This document shows, one piece after another, positions 8,855-18,303 of a stretch of 48,244 bases of DNA; the first letter of the stretch is position 1, and each line of letters opens with the position of its first letter. Source of the DNA: JALYUM01 sp036688685 (lineage in GTDB: Bacteria > Pseudomonadota > Gammaproteobacteria > Burkholderiales > Burkholderiaceae_D); the NCBI RefSeq assembly GCF_036688685.1, contig NZ_JAQQPS010000034.1, positions 1 through 48,244 of the forward strand, read 5' to 3'. The notes beneath the pieces are model-generated. The model was not told the origin of the DNA, searched no databases, and worked only from the letters and a program-made list of their open reading frames with translations. The position numbers and the translations under genes were made by a program.

Positions 8855-11800
8855 TTACACGCTGACGGTGACGGCGCTGCTGCCTCCCCCTGCCGGGCGC
8901 ACGAGGATTTTGGCCGAAATGCGCTCCGTCATTTCCTGCACGTGCGAGATGACGCCGACTTTCCGGCCCATCGATTGCAGTGCGTCGAGGGCATCCATGG
9001 CAACGCCCAGCGTCTCGCTGTCGAGGCTGCCAAAACCTTCGTCGATGAACAGCGATTCGACCCGCACCCGGTTCGACGACAGCGACGCCAGGCCCAGCGC
9101 AAGCGCGAGCGATACGAGGAAGGATTCGCCACCGGACAGGGAATTGACCGAGCGCACTTCGCCGCCCATATCCTGGTCGCGCACCATCAAGGCCAGCGAC
9201 GGCGCATTGCCAACTTGCACGCGTTCGAGCCGGTAGCGGCGCGCCAGCTGGGACAGGTGGCTGTTGGCATAGCCGAGCAGCACGTCCAGCGTGAATTGCT
9301 GGGCATAGTTGCGGAACTTTTTGCCGTCGGCCGAACCGATCAGCTCGGATAGACGGCCCCAGCGCTGCTCGATGGCTTGCTGGTGCGCGATGTCGGCCAG
9401 CACTGCTGCGGCGTCGGCCCGGCGTGCGTCGTCCTGGGCGGTGCGCAAGCGCAGGCCGGCGGCCAGTTCATGGGCTGCGCGGCGCTGTTCCAGCACCGCC
9501 GTCAACGCGGTCTCGACGCTTGCCAGCGGTGCCGCAGCTGGCTGCGCCGCAGCGTGTTGCGCTGATTGCGCCTGCCGCTCGGCACGCACGGTGGCGGCGC
9601 GCTGCACGTTTGAGGCGAGCTCGGCCAGCGCCGCCCGTTCCTGGGCAATCCACGCCGTGCCCACGGCCAGCAGGCTGGTCAAATCTGACAAGCTGTCGAT
9701 GGCTTCCAGCTCGCTGGCCGTGCGGCTGGTGTCTTCCAGCCAGTCGGCCAGGCGCACTTGCGTGGCGGCGGTTGCGGCCTGGATGCTGCCCACCTGGGCC
9801 CGCGCTTGCGCCAGTGCGGTGCGTGCAGCCGCTTCTGCTTGCGCCGCGTTGTGCAACGACAGTTGAAGCGCCTGCTGTGCGGCGCGCGCCGTGGCGAGCG
9901 CCTGGGCATATGCGGCTTCGACCGCTGCAACCGGTCGGCCATCCCACAGCGTTGCCCGTTCACCCTGGCGCGCGCGCAAGGCGTCGTCGCGCTCGGCAAA
10001 CAGCTGGTCGGCGTCGGTCGCACTGGCCTGCAGGTGGACGACCCGTTCCGCCAGGGTGCCGTGGGCGGCTTGCTGGTTCGCCAGCGTGGCCGCCAGAGCG
10101 GCCTGCGCGCTGGAACGGTCGATCCAGGCTTGCACGTCGGCGCCACGGGCGGCGCGGAACGCGGACGGTGCGCTGCTCCAGCTGGCTTGCCAGTCCGGCC
10201 CCAGTGCCGCCAGCACCGGGTCGAGCTCGGCCAGCACACTGGTCAATGCCGCCTGTGCCGTCTCGTGCTTGCCGGCCTGCGCGCCCTGCGCCGCGTCCAG
10301 GCGCGCCAGTTGCGTTGCGTGGGTGTGTGCCGCTTGCTGCAATTGGGCGTGCGCTGCCTGTGCCTGTTCCCACGCTTGCTGCGCGGCGTCGCGCGCCGTT
10401 GCGACGCGCCGGGCGGCCTGTTCCTGCTGGTCGAGCGCGCGCAGCGCTGTGCGCAATGCGGTCAACTGGGTACTGAACCAGTCGCTGCGCTGTGGCGCCG
10501 GCGGGGCGCCCGCGCCGACCGGATCGGCTTGCCATTCCGCGTCCAGTTCGGCCAGTGACGTGACCAGTTGCGCACGCTCGCGCTGCAAACCGGGCAGGCG
10601 CTCGGCGATGTTCTCTTGCGCGGCGCGTCCGTTGGTTTGCGCAGCGAGATTGTCCTGTACCTGCTGGCGGCAGCGCCGCACTTCGTCGCGCAGGTTCGCC
10701 AGCATTGTTTCCAGGCGCGCGTCCTGGTGTTCGTACGGGTGCGCAACGCTGCCGCAGACCGGGCAGGGGGCGTCGTCGACCAGCGTGGCGCGCAGGTCGA
10801 CGACGTTGCCGGCGCACGCCAGTTCGGCAGCCGCCAGCGAGCGCTCGGACTGATCCAGGCCGACCGCCAGTTGCGGCGCTGCCTCCTCGGCCGCGCACAA
10901 GGTGGCTTGCGCGCTCGCGGCCGCCTGTTCCAGGGTGGCCGCCTGCGCGCACACCTCGTCGTGGCGTGCGCGCGTGGTGGCCAGCAGCGACCAGGTGCGT
11001 TCTGCGACGGTCAGCGCTTCGCGGCGCGCCTCGATGTCCTGGCGCTGTGGGGCGAGTGCTTCATGGTCGATGGCGGCAAGGGCCTGCGTCGCCTGCTCGC
11101 GCTGCGTCGCGCGCTGGGCCAGCGTGTCGTGCGCGGCGGCCAGGCCAGACGCGGCCTGGGCCGCTTGCGCAGCGTGCTCGTCGTGCGCCTGTCTGGCTGC
11201 GGCCAGCGCGTCGGCGCTGAGGGCGACTTGCGCGCCGGCGGCCTCGGCCTGGGCAAACAGCCGGTCCCAGCGCGGCCATTGGGCCGCCAGCGCTTCGACG
11301 GGCGCGTGACCGGCCAGCCAGGCGGCGCTATCCTGCTGCGCGCGCTGGGTGGCGGCAATCTGTCCGGCCTTGTCTTGCAAGCCGGTTTGCGCGTCGACCA
11401 ACTGGCTGCGCGCGGCGTCGTGCGCGCGGGCAGCTTGCTGGTGCAGCGGCGCGAGCGCGGCCACGGTGGCGTCGAGCCGCTTGGCGTCGTCCAGTATGGG
11501 GGCGGCCTCGCGCTGGGCGCTCTCGGCCAGGGCAACCCGTTCCGTGGCGGCGGCCGCGTCGCGCGCCGCGCATTGATGGGCGTCGATGGCAAGCGCCAGG
11601 GCGGCATCGTGCGCGCCGATGGCTTGTTGGGCCTGGTTCGCTTCCTGCTCCAGGCGGGCTAGGTCGGCTGCCATGGGGCGCGCTTCCTGGACTTTGTCGA
11701 GCGTCGCCAGGCGCTGGCGGCGCGCTGCGGCCTGCGTGAGCTGGGCGTCGGCGGCGGCCAGCGCCAGTTCGGCCTGCGCCACGCCGGCGCTCAGGCGCGC

Positions 11801-12607
11801 CAGCTCCTGGTGCCAGCGCAACTGCTGCTCGAGCACCAGCTTGTGGGCGTCGATGGCGTCGAGGGCGGCGCTGGCAGCCAGTAATTCGGTGTCGACCAGC
11901 GTGCGTTCGTCCGGTGGCAGCGGCGCCTGGTCGGCCAGCTTGCGCGTCAGGTGGCGCATCGCTTCCTGCTCACCCTTGTAGCGCTCGAACGCGCGGCGCG
12001 AAATGTCGCTGTAAATCGTGCTGCCGGTGAGGGTTTCCAGCAGTTCGCCCCGTTCGTTTTCGTCGGTCTTCAAAAATGCCGAAAACTCGTTCTGGGCCAG
12101 CAGCACGGAGCGCGTGAATTGTTCGAACTTCAAACCGATGCGGTCGGCGATCTCGTCCATCACCTCGGTCTTGGTGCCGCCCAGCGCGGTCAGGTCCTGC
12201 AAACGATGCAAGGTCATGTTCGACGCCTGCAGCAGGCCGGCCGCCTTGTTGCGCGAACGTCGCACGCTCCAGCGCGCGCGGTAACGCTGGTCGTCGTTGC
12301 CGACGAAATCGACCTCGGCATACGCTTCGGCGGCGCCGCGGCGCAGCAGGTTGCGCGGGTCGAAGGTGGATACGGCCTCGCCGCCGGCGTCGGGCAGGGC
12401 GCTGCCGCCGCGCGCGCTTTTGGGCAGGCGCGGCGTGGTGCCGTACAGGGCCAGGCACAGCGCGTCGAGCAGCGTGCTCTTGCCGGCGCCGGTAGGGCCG
12501 CTGATGGCGAACAGGCCGGCCGATGCGAGCGGCTCCGACTCGAAGTCGACCGAGAAGTCGCCCGCCAGCGATGCCAGGTTGCGCCCGGCAATTTTAAGAA
12601 TTTTCAT
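8855..12607 (-). CDS. sbcC: DNA repair nuclease ATPase subunit SbcC
   Basis: The SMC-like ATPase of the SbcCD (Rad50-Mre11 type) complex, which opens DNA hairpins and cleaves protein-blocked ends. Walker A GPTGAGKST is at 37-45 and the zinc-hook CPVCG near residue 612 in the middle of long Ala/Gln-rich coiled coils. The ABC signature LSGGES and Walker B SLFIDEGFGSLD are close to the C-terminus. Length 1250 residues against 1048 in E. coli; the excess is in the coiled coils. Its ATG overlaps the sbcD stop in ATGA (12607-12604), a classic coupled pair. Confidence 0.96.
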   Translation of the reverse strand: MKILKIAGRNLASLAGDFSVDFESEPLASAGLFAISGPTGAGKSTLLDALCLALYGTTPRLPKSARGGSALPDAGGEAVSTFDPRNLLRRGAAEAYAEVDFVGNDDQRYRARWSVRRSRNKAAGLLQASNMTLHRLQDLTALGGTKTEVMDEIADRIGLKFEQFTRSVLLAQNEFSAFLKTDENERGELLETLTGSTIYSDISRRAFERYKGEQEAMRHLTRKLADQAPLPPDERTLVDTELLAASAALDAIDAHKLVLEQQLRWHQELARLSAGVAQAELALAAADAQLTQAAARRQRLATLDKVQEARPMAADLARLEQEANQAQQAIGAHDAALALAIDAHQCAARDAAAATERVALAESAQREAAPILDDAKRLDATVAALAPLHQQAARAHDAARSQLVDAQTGLQDKAGQIAATQRAQQDSAAWLAGHAPVEALAAQWPRWDRLFAQAEAAGAQVALSADALAAARQAHDEHAAQAAQAASGLAAAHDTLAQRATQREQATQALAAIDHEALAPQRQDIEARREALTVAERTWSLLATTRARHDEVCAQAATLEQAAASAQATLCAAEEAAPQLAVGLDQSERSLAAAELACAGNVVDLRATLVDDAPCPVCGSVAHPYEHQDARLETMLANLRDEVRRCRQQVQDNLAAQTNGRAAQENIAERLPGLQRERAQLVTSLAELDAEWQADPVGAGAPPAPQRSDWFSTQLTALRTALRALDQQEQAARRVATARDAAQQAWEQAQAAHAQLQQAAHTHATQLARLDAAQGAQAGKHETAQAALTSVLAELDPVLAALGPDWQASWSSAPSAFRAARGADVQAWIDRSSAQAALAATLANQQAAHGTLAERVVHLQASATDADQLFAERDDALRARQGERATLWDGRPVAAVEAAYAQALATARAAQQALQLSLHNAAQAEAAARTALAQARAQVGSIQAATAATQVRLADWLEDTSRTASELEAIDSLSDLTSLLAVGTAWIAQERAALAELASNVQRAATVRAERQAQSAQHAAAQPAAAPLASVETALTAVLEQRRAAHELAAGLRLRTAQDDARRADAAAVLADIAHQQAIEQRWGRLSELIGSADGKKFRNYAQQFTLDVLLGYANSHLSQLARRYRLERVQVGNAPSLALMVRDQDMGGEVRSVNSLSGGESFLVSLALALGLASLSSNRVRVESLFIDEGFGSLDSETLGVAMDALDALQSMGRKVGVISHVQEMTERISAKILVRPAGGGSSAVTVSV

Positions 12608-13875
12608 CGCGGGCTCCCTTGTGCATTGGCGTCACCTGCGGGGAGCATCAATTCGGCAAACGCGGTCAACTGTTCGGTTGGTGCGTCCTCGTCATATTTT
12701 TGCTTGTACAGGCGGCGGAAAATATCGTCCGGCTGCATCTGCGCCAGCTGGTCGAGCGTCAGCACGGCGTCCACGTCCTGCTGCGCCGTCGCCTTGCGCG
12801 TGGGTTCGATTTTGGCCAGCCGCACAGGTTTGCCGATCAGCGCGGCTTCGATCTGCGCGCGCAGGCTGGGCTCGGGCGCGTCGAGCAGCACGCGCACTTC
12901 CAGAAACGGCTGGGCGTGGACGGGCACCTCGGGCAGGTCGAGCATGACCAGCGCCGCCAGCACGTCTTTTAAAGGCGCTGGCGTGGCGGGAATGCGCAGC
13001 AGCGGCACCGCGCGCGGCACTGGCAGCGGCGTGATGGCCGTGGCGCGCCCGTCGGCCAGGTCGACCCGCAGCACCTGGTGCGTGTAGCCGACTTCGGCAA
13101 ACGACAGCGGCAGCGGGCTGCCGCAGTAGCGCAGGTGTTCCTGCTTGCCGACGCGCTGGGCCAGGTGCAGATGGCCCAGCGCCGCGTAGGCGATGGCGTC
13201 GTCGAACATGGCCGCCGGCAGCGCCTCGGTGCCGCCGATGACGATGCGCCGTTCGGATTCGAGCGAGGACTGACCATCGACCATGTGGCAATGGCCCATG
13301 GCGACAATGGCTTGCCCGGGCTGACGTTTCGCTTGCGCCAGCGCATGGGCTTGCCGGTAGAGCTGGGTGATACCGTGCAGATAGGGATCGATGGGCGATG
13401 TGCCGTCCTGCGCTGGCGCGACGCGCGGCACATCGCCCGGACGCAGGAACGGCACCGCCAGCACCCAGGCCTGCACCGTGCCGTCCTTGCCATGCAGTGG
13501 CACCAGCAGGCGCTCGAGGTCGATCTCGCCGTCCATCGTGCGCGCCACATGGCCGATGACGACGGTGCCGTGCGCTTCGAGTAGTGGCCCCGGCGCTTCC
13601 AGTCGGCCCGGCGAATCGTGGTTGCCGGCAATGACCACGATGTCCAGCTGCGGCGCCCGCACGCGCGCCTGCTGCAGGAACCGGTATAGCTGGCGCTGCG
13701 CCGCGGCGGACGGGTTGCTGTTGTCAAAGATATCGCCGGCGATCAACAGAGCGTCGATCTCTTCCGCCACCAGGGTGTCGAGCAGCCAGTCGAGGAAGCA
13801 CTGGTGCTCGTAGCCGCGCTCGAAGGTGTGCAGGGTCTGGCCCAGGTGCCAGTCGGATGTGTGGAGCAGACGCAT
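12604..13875 (-). CDS. sbcD: DNA repair nuclease subunit SbcD
   Basis: The Mre11-type metallophosphoesterase nuclease of the SbcCD complex. Motifs at the N-terminus: MRLLHTSDWHLGQ (motif I), IAGDIFD (II), IAGNHDSPGRL (III), and further on AMGHCHM and ALGHLHLAQ (metal-binding His). The start was set at 13875, the Met just before LLHTSDWH; the extension to 13920 adds residues absent in the family. About 423 residues. First gene of the sbcDC operon, with a LexA-like box 22 bp upstream. Confidence 0.95.
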   Translation of the reverse strand: MRLLHTSDWHLGQTLHTFERGYEHQCFLDWLLDTLVAEEIDALLIAGDIFDNSNPSAAAQRQLYRFLQQARVRAPQLDIVVIAGNHDSPGRLEAPGPLLEAHGTVVIGHVARTMDGEIDLERLLVPLHGKDGTVQAWVLAVPFLRPGDVPRVAPAQDGTSPIDPYLHGITQLYRQAHALAQAKRQPGQAIVAMGHCHMVDGQSSLESERRIVIGGTEALPAAMFDDAIAYAALGHLHLAQRVGKQEHLRYCGSPLPLSFAEVGYTHQVLRVDLADGRATAITPLPVPRAVPLLRIPATPAPLKDVLAALVMLDLPEVPVHAQPFLEVRVLLDAPEPSLRAQIEAALIGKPVRLAKIEPTRKATAQQDVDAVLTLDQLAQMQPDDIFRRLYKQKYDEDAPTEQLTAFAELMLPAGDANAQGSPR

Positions 13876-13896
13876 AGGAGTTACCGGCGAGAAGTA

Positions 13897-13912
13897 CTGG
13901 ATAAATAAACAG
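13897..13912. promoter_or_regulatory. LexA-like (SOS) box upstream of sbcDC
   Basis: CTGGATAAATAAACAG matches the gammaproteobacterial/betaproteobacterial LexA consensus CTGT-N8-ACAG in 7 of 8 fixed positions with an A/T-only centre, and is preceded by TA as in the extended consensus. It lies 22 bp before the sbcD ATG, a usual place for LexA repression. The rest of the 341-bp gap 13876-14216 holds the FNR site and a long leader for the gene at 14217; nothing else was recognised. Confidence 0.5.
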
Positions 13913-14030
13913 GTGTCCACTATAACGCAGAGTGGCGGCCGGGGACAATCGGCGCGCGCCGAATCAGGCGATTCCGACCGCGTGGGATTGCTGCGAGCGC
14001 AGCAATGTCGAATGCACCATCATGGTGAAT

Positions 14031-14071
14031 TTGAGCCAGATCAAACGTCAAATAGCTGCTCTCCCTACACT
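14031..14071 (+). promoter_or_regulatory. FNR/Anr-type site and class II promoter
   Basis: TTGAGCCAGATCAA (14031-14044) matches the FNR/Anr/Dnr consensus TTGAT-N4-ATCAA in 9 of 10 positions. A -10 hexamer TACACT (14066-14071) follows so that the expected start (~14078) is about 40.5 bp from the site centre, the classic position of class II FNR activation. The leader to the ATG at 14217 would be about 138 nt. Confidence 0.6.
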
Positions 14072-14216
14072 TGGAACTTCTTCAGGCTGCAGTGCAAGCA
14101 TCATTCCAGGCCTGTCCTAAAACGTCTTTCCCCGACCACGACCGATTTGTCCGTGCTTCCACGCCCGGCAAGGCAGGCCTGCTCGTCAGGGCGAAAACAA
14201 ACCGAGGAGATAGCAT

Positions 14217-14816
14217 ATGTTAACAGCGACTTACACCCTGGTGGCCTTGTCGGTGGAGCAAACCAGTGTCAGGGTGGGATTGCAGTCGCTGCGCCAGATG
14301 CTGCACGCCTATTATCTGGGCCAGCCGGCGCTGACGGCGGCGCAGGTCGAGTATGCCGCGAGCAGCATGCAGCGCCTGTACGATGCATGCCACTGGCGCA
14401 AGCTGGACAAGTTCCTCATCCCGGCCGTGCGGCGCGCCACCCGCCTGGCGGACGACCTGCTGGCCGAACTTGGCGCGCTCAGCAAGCAGTCGGCCGACGC
14501 GCTCGCGGTCTCGACAGCCTTTGGCGGCGCCATCGACGACAGCGCGCACGTCGACGCGTTTTGCACCGTGGTCAAAGCCTTCTGCAACGTGTTGCTCACC
14601 CGTCTCGAACGCGAGGAGCACGATTTGTTTCCACTGGCGCGCGCCGCGGTGACAGGCGCAGCGTGGTTTGCGCTGGCCAACCAGATGCTGGCGCACGATG
14701 CCTACTTGCAGGAACACCGCTGCGAGCCGGTGCCCGCGCGCAATACGCATCACGTCTTGCCGGGACGCCAGGTGGAGGGCACCCGGCCGGGGGTACGTCT
14801 GAGCACCTTGCACTGA
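14217..14816 (+). CDS. Hemerythrin-like (HHE) domain protein
   Basis: A 199-residue, mainly helical protein. Helices near residues 55-75 (ACHWRKLDKFLIPAVRR) and 135-150 (REEHDLFPLARAAVTG) resemble the metal-ligand helices of hemerythrin/HHE domains, which bind a di-iron site for oxygen, nitric oxide or iron sensing and storage. Several usual His ligands are not evident, so this is a divergent member or a look-alike. Strong Shine-Dalgarno GAGGAG. The FNR-type promoter upstream suits a low-oxygen or NO-linked role (inference). The last ~30 residues appear disordered. Confidence 0.5.
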   Translation: MLTATYTLVALSVEQTSVRVGLQSLRQMLHAYYLGQPALTAAQVEYAASSMQRLYDACHWRKLDKFLIPAVRRATRLADDLLAELGALSKQSADALAVSTAFGGAIDDSAHVDAFCTVVKAFCNVLLTRLEREEHDLFPLARAAVTGAAWFALANQMLAHDAYLQEHRCEPVPARNTHHVLPGRQVEGTRPGVRLSTLH

Positions 14817-14889
14817 GCACAAACACGCCATCGGCCAGAGAAACAGGTGGTTGTTTGTTATGATGGGGTTTTTGGCAGCGCGACCCATC

Positions 14890-17448
14890 ATGTTCCAATT
14901 TTTGTTCAAACGCGCAGAGAAGGCAGGCCGTGACACTGCCGCCGCCGCTCCAGTCGCCACCACCCCTGCCGGTCCTTCCGCGCGCGACCTCCAGGCAGCT
15001 GCCTTGCAAGCCCTAGGCGACGACGAGGCCGCTGCAGTCGATTTTATTTTGCAATCCGATTTTGCCGAGCTGCGCCTGGCCGCTGCGGCCAGCGTGCACT
15101 CGGGCGCCGCGCTCGAGCGCGTACATGGCGCCGTGCGCAATGTCGACCGCCGCGTCGCCAAGCTGGTGCAGGGGCGCCTCGATGCCTTGCGCCACCTCGA
15201 TGCCGAGACGGCCAGGGCGCGCGCGGTGGTCGACGACGCCACGCAACTGGCGGCCAATCCCGCACTGGCGCCAAACCAGGTCGGCGAAATCGATCGTCGC
15301 TGGACCGTCATCAAGGCGCCCCAGCTGGCCGCCGAATTCGACGCCGTGCGTGCCACGCTCGGTGCGCGCCTCGATGTCCAGGTGCAGTTGCAACGCGCCA
15401 TGATCGACCGCCTCGGCGCCCTGCGCAAACTCGACGCCGGCGACGCCGATGTCGACAGCGCCAGCGCGCAGTTGCGTCAGATGCAGGACGAGCAGGCGGC
15501 CGCGCTGGCCTCGTTCGAACGCAGCTCGCTGCCGCGCAGTCTGGTGACCGAGTTCGATCTCGAAATGACGCGTATCCAGGCCGGCATGGCGGGGCGCGCA
15601 CAACAGCAAGCCGCGCTCGTCGCCCGCAGCGCCGCGCTCGATGCCTGGACGGCCGCGCCGGTCGATACCTTGCAGGCCGCGACCGTCCGGCGCAGCTGGC
15701 AAGCGCTGCCGGCCATGCCCGCCACCGAGGCCGCGACTGTCCTGCAAGCACGTTTCGACGCCTTGCTGGCCACCTTGCCTGAGCCGGTGCGTGGCGCGCA
15801 GCTGACGCCGGACAAGCCTGCCAAACGCGAGTCGGTGGCTGCGGCCAAGGGCGCCGACCGTTCCTTCCTCGATGCCCTCGACGCCATGGAAGCGGCGCTC
15901 GAACAGGGCTCGCTGGGCAGCGCGGCCGAACTCGACAAAGTGCTCAAGGATGGCAAGTCCAGCCGCAATCTGCGCTTGACGACGGCCCAGGCCGACCGCC
16001 TGGCCCATGTGCGTGCCGAGCTGAAACGCCTGTCGGACTGGGCGCGCTGGGGCGGCAACGTGTCGCGCGAGGAACTCATCAAGGCGGTCGAACAGATGGC
16101 GACCCAGTCGCTGCCGATGGCCGAGCTGGCCAAAAAGGTGGGCAGCATGCGCGAACGCTGGAAAGCGCTCGACAGCCTGTCCGGCGCGGCGCCGAAAACA
16201 CTGTGGGAACGGTTCGACGCCGCCTGCAGCGTGGCCTACGCCCCGGCCGCGGCGCACTTCCGCCAGTTGGGCGAAGAGCGTCACGCAAATGCCGCCAAGG
16301 GCCAGGCCTTGCTGGACGAAGCGAAAGCCGAGATCGCGCGCCTGCACGGGCAAGGGGACACCGAGTGGAAGCAGATGGCGGCCGAAGTGCAGCGCCTGCG
16401 CACCGCCTGGAGCCACCTGGGCGCGCTCGACCGCAAGGAAAAGAAGCGCCTCGACCAGGAATTCGCCGATGCCCTGAACGTGTTGCAAGCGCCGCTGGAA
16501 CAGCAGCGCAAGGATGAAATGGGCCAGCGCGAAGCCCTGATTGACGCCGTCAGCGCGCTCGATCCGCAGGACCGCCACACCCTCGACGCGATCCGTGACA
16601 TCCAGCAGCGCTGGCAAACCCAGGCGCGCGCCGTGCCGCTGGAGCGCCGCGCCGAACAGATGCTGTGGCAACGCTTCCGCGCCGCCTGCGACGCCGTCTT
16701 TGCCAGTCGCAAGGAAAGCGCGCATGCGCTCGACGCCGGTCGGCGCGAACACGAAACGGCCAAGATCGCGATATGCGAACAACTGGAAGCGGGCGCCCTC
16801 GAGGCCACGCCGGCGAGCGCCGCCAAACTGCTGCGCGACGCGGCCACGAGCTGGCACGCGGCCGGCCCGGTGCCGCGCGCGCACGAAGCGCGCATCGAAC
16901 AGCGCTACCAGGCGGCAATTGCCTTGGTGCAGGAGCACGTGGAAACCGTGCGCCGCGCCGTGGGTGCCGCCCAGGCCAGCGCCTTGCGAGACAAATTGCG
17001 CCTGTGCGTGGCACTGGAGCAGGCAGTGGCGCGTCCCGGCGCACCGGCCGACACCGACTTTACTGCCGAATGGCGTGCGTTGCCGATCCTCGACAGCGCC
17101 CCCGAGCGGGCTTTGAAGGGCCGCTTCGACGCCGCTGCCGCTGCGCTGGCCGGCACTGACGCCGAGAGCGCGGCCCATGCCAGGCTGCTGGAAGCCAACC
17201 GCGCCACCTTGTTGCAGGATTTGCTGCGCCAGGAAATTGCGGCCGGCATCGACAGCGGCGCCGAATTCGCCCGCGAACGCTTGAAGCTGCAAGTGGACGT
17301 GCTGCAATCGTCCTTGAAATCTGGCCAGAAGCCGGTCGCGCAGGCTGCCCAGCTGCAAGCCTTGCTGGCGCTGCCGGCCAATGCTGACGAGCGCACCGCC
17401 ACGCGCGTCGAGCAGTTGCTGATGCGCCAGGCGCGCGAGCTGGGTTGA
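14890..17448 (+). CDS. DUF349 repeat, coiled helical protein
   Basis: An 852-residue cytoplasmic protein of repeated helical units rich in Ala, Arg, Glu and Leu, with recurrent W-x(6-10)-R/K-F patterns (for example LWERFDAACSVAYAPAAAHF, MLWQRFRAACDAVFASRK). These are the mark of DUF349 repeats. The family is of uncertain function. The start was placed at the Met of MFQFLFKRAEKAG (14890) because this is the usual N-terminus; the 13 codons before it look like leader, and a -10-like TATGAT lies at 14859-14864. moaE follows after 10 nt. Confidence 0.8.
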   Translation: MFQFLFKRAEKAGRDTAAAAPVATTPAGPSARDLQAAALQALGDDEAAAVDFILQSDFAELRLAAAASVHSGAALERVHGAVRNVDRRVAKLVQGRLDALRHLDAETARARAVVDDATQLAANPALAPNQVGEIDRRWTVIKAPQLAAEFDAVRATLGARLDVQVQLQRAMIDRLGALRKLDAGDADVDSASAQLRQMQDEQAAALASFERSSLPRSLVTEFDLEMTRIQAGMAGRAQQQAALVARSAALDAWTAAPVDTLQAATVRRSWQALPAMPATEAATVLQARFDALLATLPEPVRGAQLTPDKPAKRESVAAAKGADRSFLDALDAMEAALEQGSLGSAAELDKVLKDGKSSRNLRLTTAQADRLAHVRAELKRLSDWARWGGNVSREELIKAVEQMATQSLPMAELAKKVGSMRERWKALDSLSGAAPKTLWERFDAACSVAYAPAAAHFRQLGEERHANAAKGQALLDEAKAEIARLHGQGDTEWKQMAAEVQRLRTAWSHLGALDRKEKKRLDQEFADALNVLQAPLEQQRKDEMGQREALIDAVSALDPQDRHTLDAIRDIQQRWQTQARAVPLERRAEQMLWQRFRAACDAVFASRKESAHALDAGRREHETAKIAICEQLEAGALEATPASAAKLLRDAATSWHAAGPVPRAHEARIEQRYQAAIALVQEHVETVRRAVGAAQASALRDKLRLCVALEQAVARPGAPADTDFTAEWRALPILDSAPERALKGRFDAAAAALAGTDAESAAHARLLEANRATLLQDLLRQEIAAGIDSGAEFARERLKLQVDVLQSSLKSGQKPVAQAAQLQALLALPANADERTATRVEQLLMRQARELG

Positions 17449-17458
17449 GGTTCGCCGC

Positions 17459-17932
17459 ATGACCATTCCGAACATGAATGAAGTGCGGGTGCAGACCGAT
17501 GACTTCGATCTGGGAGAAGAGCTCGCTCGCTTGCGCGCCGGCCAGCCCGGCGTGGGCGCGGTAGTCAGTTTTGTCGGCACCGTGCGCGACATGAACGATG
17601 GCAGCGCGGTGTCCGAAATGGAGCTCGAGCATTATCCGGGCATGACGGAAAAAGCGCTGGCGGACATCGTCGACCAGGCCAATGCGCGCTGGCCGCTGCT
17701 GGGCACGCTGGTGGTTCACCGGGTAGGACCACTCCTTCCGCTCGAGCAGATCGTGCTGGTGGCCTGCGGCGCGGCCCACCGCGGCGAGGCGTTCGCCGCC
17801 TGCGAATTCATTATCGATTATTTGAAAATCGACGCGCCGTTCTGGAAAAAGGAACAGACGCCGGAGGGCGCGCGTTGGGTCGATGCGCGCGACAGCGACG
17901 ACAGCGCAAAGGCCAAGTGGGCGGCCCGCTGA
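17459..17932 (+). CDS. moaE: Molybdopterin synthase catalytic subunit MoaE
   Basis: The large subunit of molybdopterin synthase, which with thiocarboxylated MoaD converts cyclic pyranopterin monophosphate to molybdopterin. Key features: GAVVSFVGTVRD near 33-44, the Arg/His-rich AAHRGEAF, and the active-site pair Lys123 and Lys130 in KIDAPFWKKE with the same 7-residue spacing as E. coli Lys119/Lys126. 157 residues, normal length. moaD and moaA are not in the window. It overlaps crcB. Confidence 0.96.
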   Translation: MTIPNMNEVRVQTDDFDLGEELARLRAGQPGVGAVVSFVGTVRDMNDGSAVSEMELEHYPGMTEKALADIVDQANARWPLLGTLVVHRVGPLLPLEQIVLVACGAAHRGEAFAACEFIIDYLKIDAPFWKKEQTPEGARWVDARDSDDSAKAKWAAR

Positions 17933-18303
17933 GTTGGGCGGCGGTCGGCATCGGCGCTGCCGTCGGCGCCTGGCTGCGCTGGGCGCTGGCAGTCTGGCTG
18001 AACACGCTCACGTCACAGGTGCAATTGGGCACGCTGACCGCCAACCTGGCCGGCGGCTACCTGATCGGCCTGGGACTTGGCTTCTTCACGGCATTTCCCA
18101 ATCTGTCGCCCGAATGGCGCCTGTTCGCCATCACAGGTTTCCTGGGCGGCCTGACCACGTTTTCCACCTTCAGCGGCGAAGCAATGGTGTTGCTGCAACG
18201 CCAGGAATATGGCTGGGCGCTGGCGCACTCGGCGCTGCACCTGGTCGGCTCGATTGCCTGCTGCATTGCCGGCTTCGCAACCTGGCGCGCGCTGGCGCAT
18301 TAA
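17917..18303 (+). CDS. crcB: Fluoride ion channel CrcB/Fluc
   Basis: A small four-helix membrane protein that exports fluoride as a dual-topology dimer. It has the family signature: GTLTANLAGGYLIG (the conserved Asn of TM2) and GFLGGLTTFSTFSGE (the TM3 Phe/Thr/Ser track). The start is best placed at GTG 17917, preceded by AAAGG, giving 128 residues that begin just before the first helix. The ORF reaches back to 17875, but its extra residues are basic and unlike the family. The gene overlaps moaE by 16 bp in another frame. No fluoride riboswitch can be present upstream, as that DNA codes for MoaE. Confidence 0.92.
   Translation: MGGPLSWAAVGIGAAVGAWLRWALAVWLNTLTSQVQLGTLTANLAGGYLIGLGLGFFTAFPNLSPEWRLFAITGFLGGLTTFSTFSGEAMVLLQRQEYGWALAHSALHLVGSIACCIAGFATWRALAH

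Noticed and set aside
15013..17592. 859-residue open frame antisense to the DUF349 gene
   Set aside because: High-GC coding DNA commonly leaves the opposite frame open; the protein has no recognisable motif, and the forward frame has DUF349 repeats.
17800..17916. Fluoride riboswitch ahead of crcB
   Set aside because: This DNA codes for the conserved MoaE C-terminus and no riboswitch-like pattern was seen.
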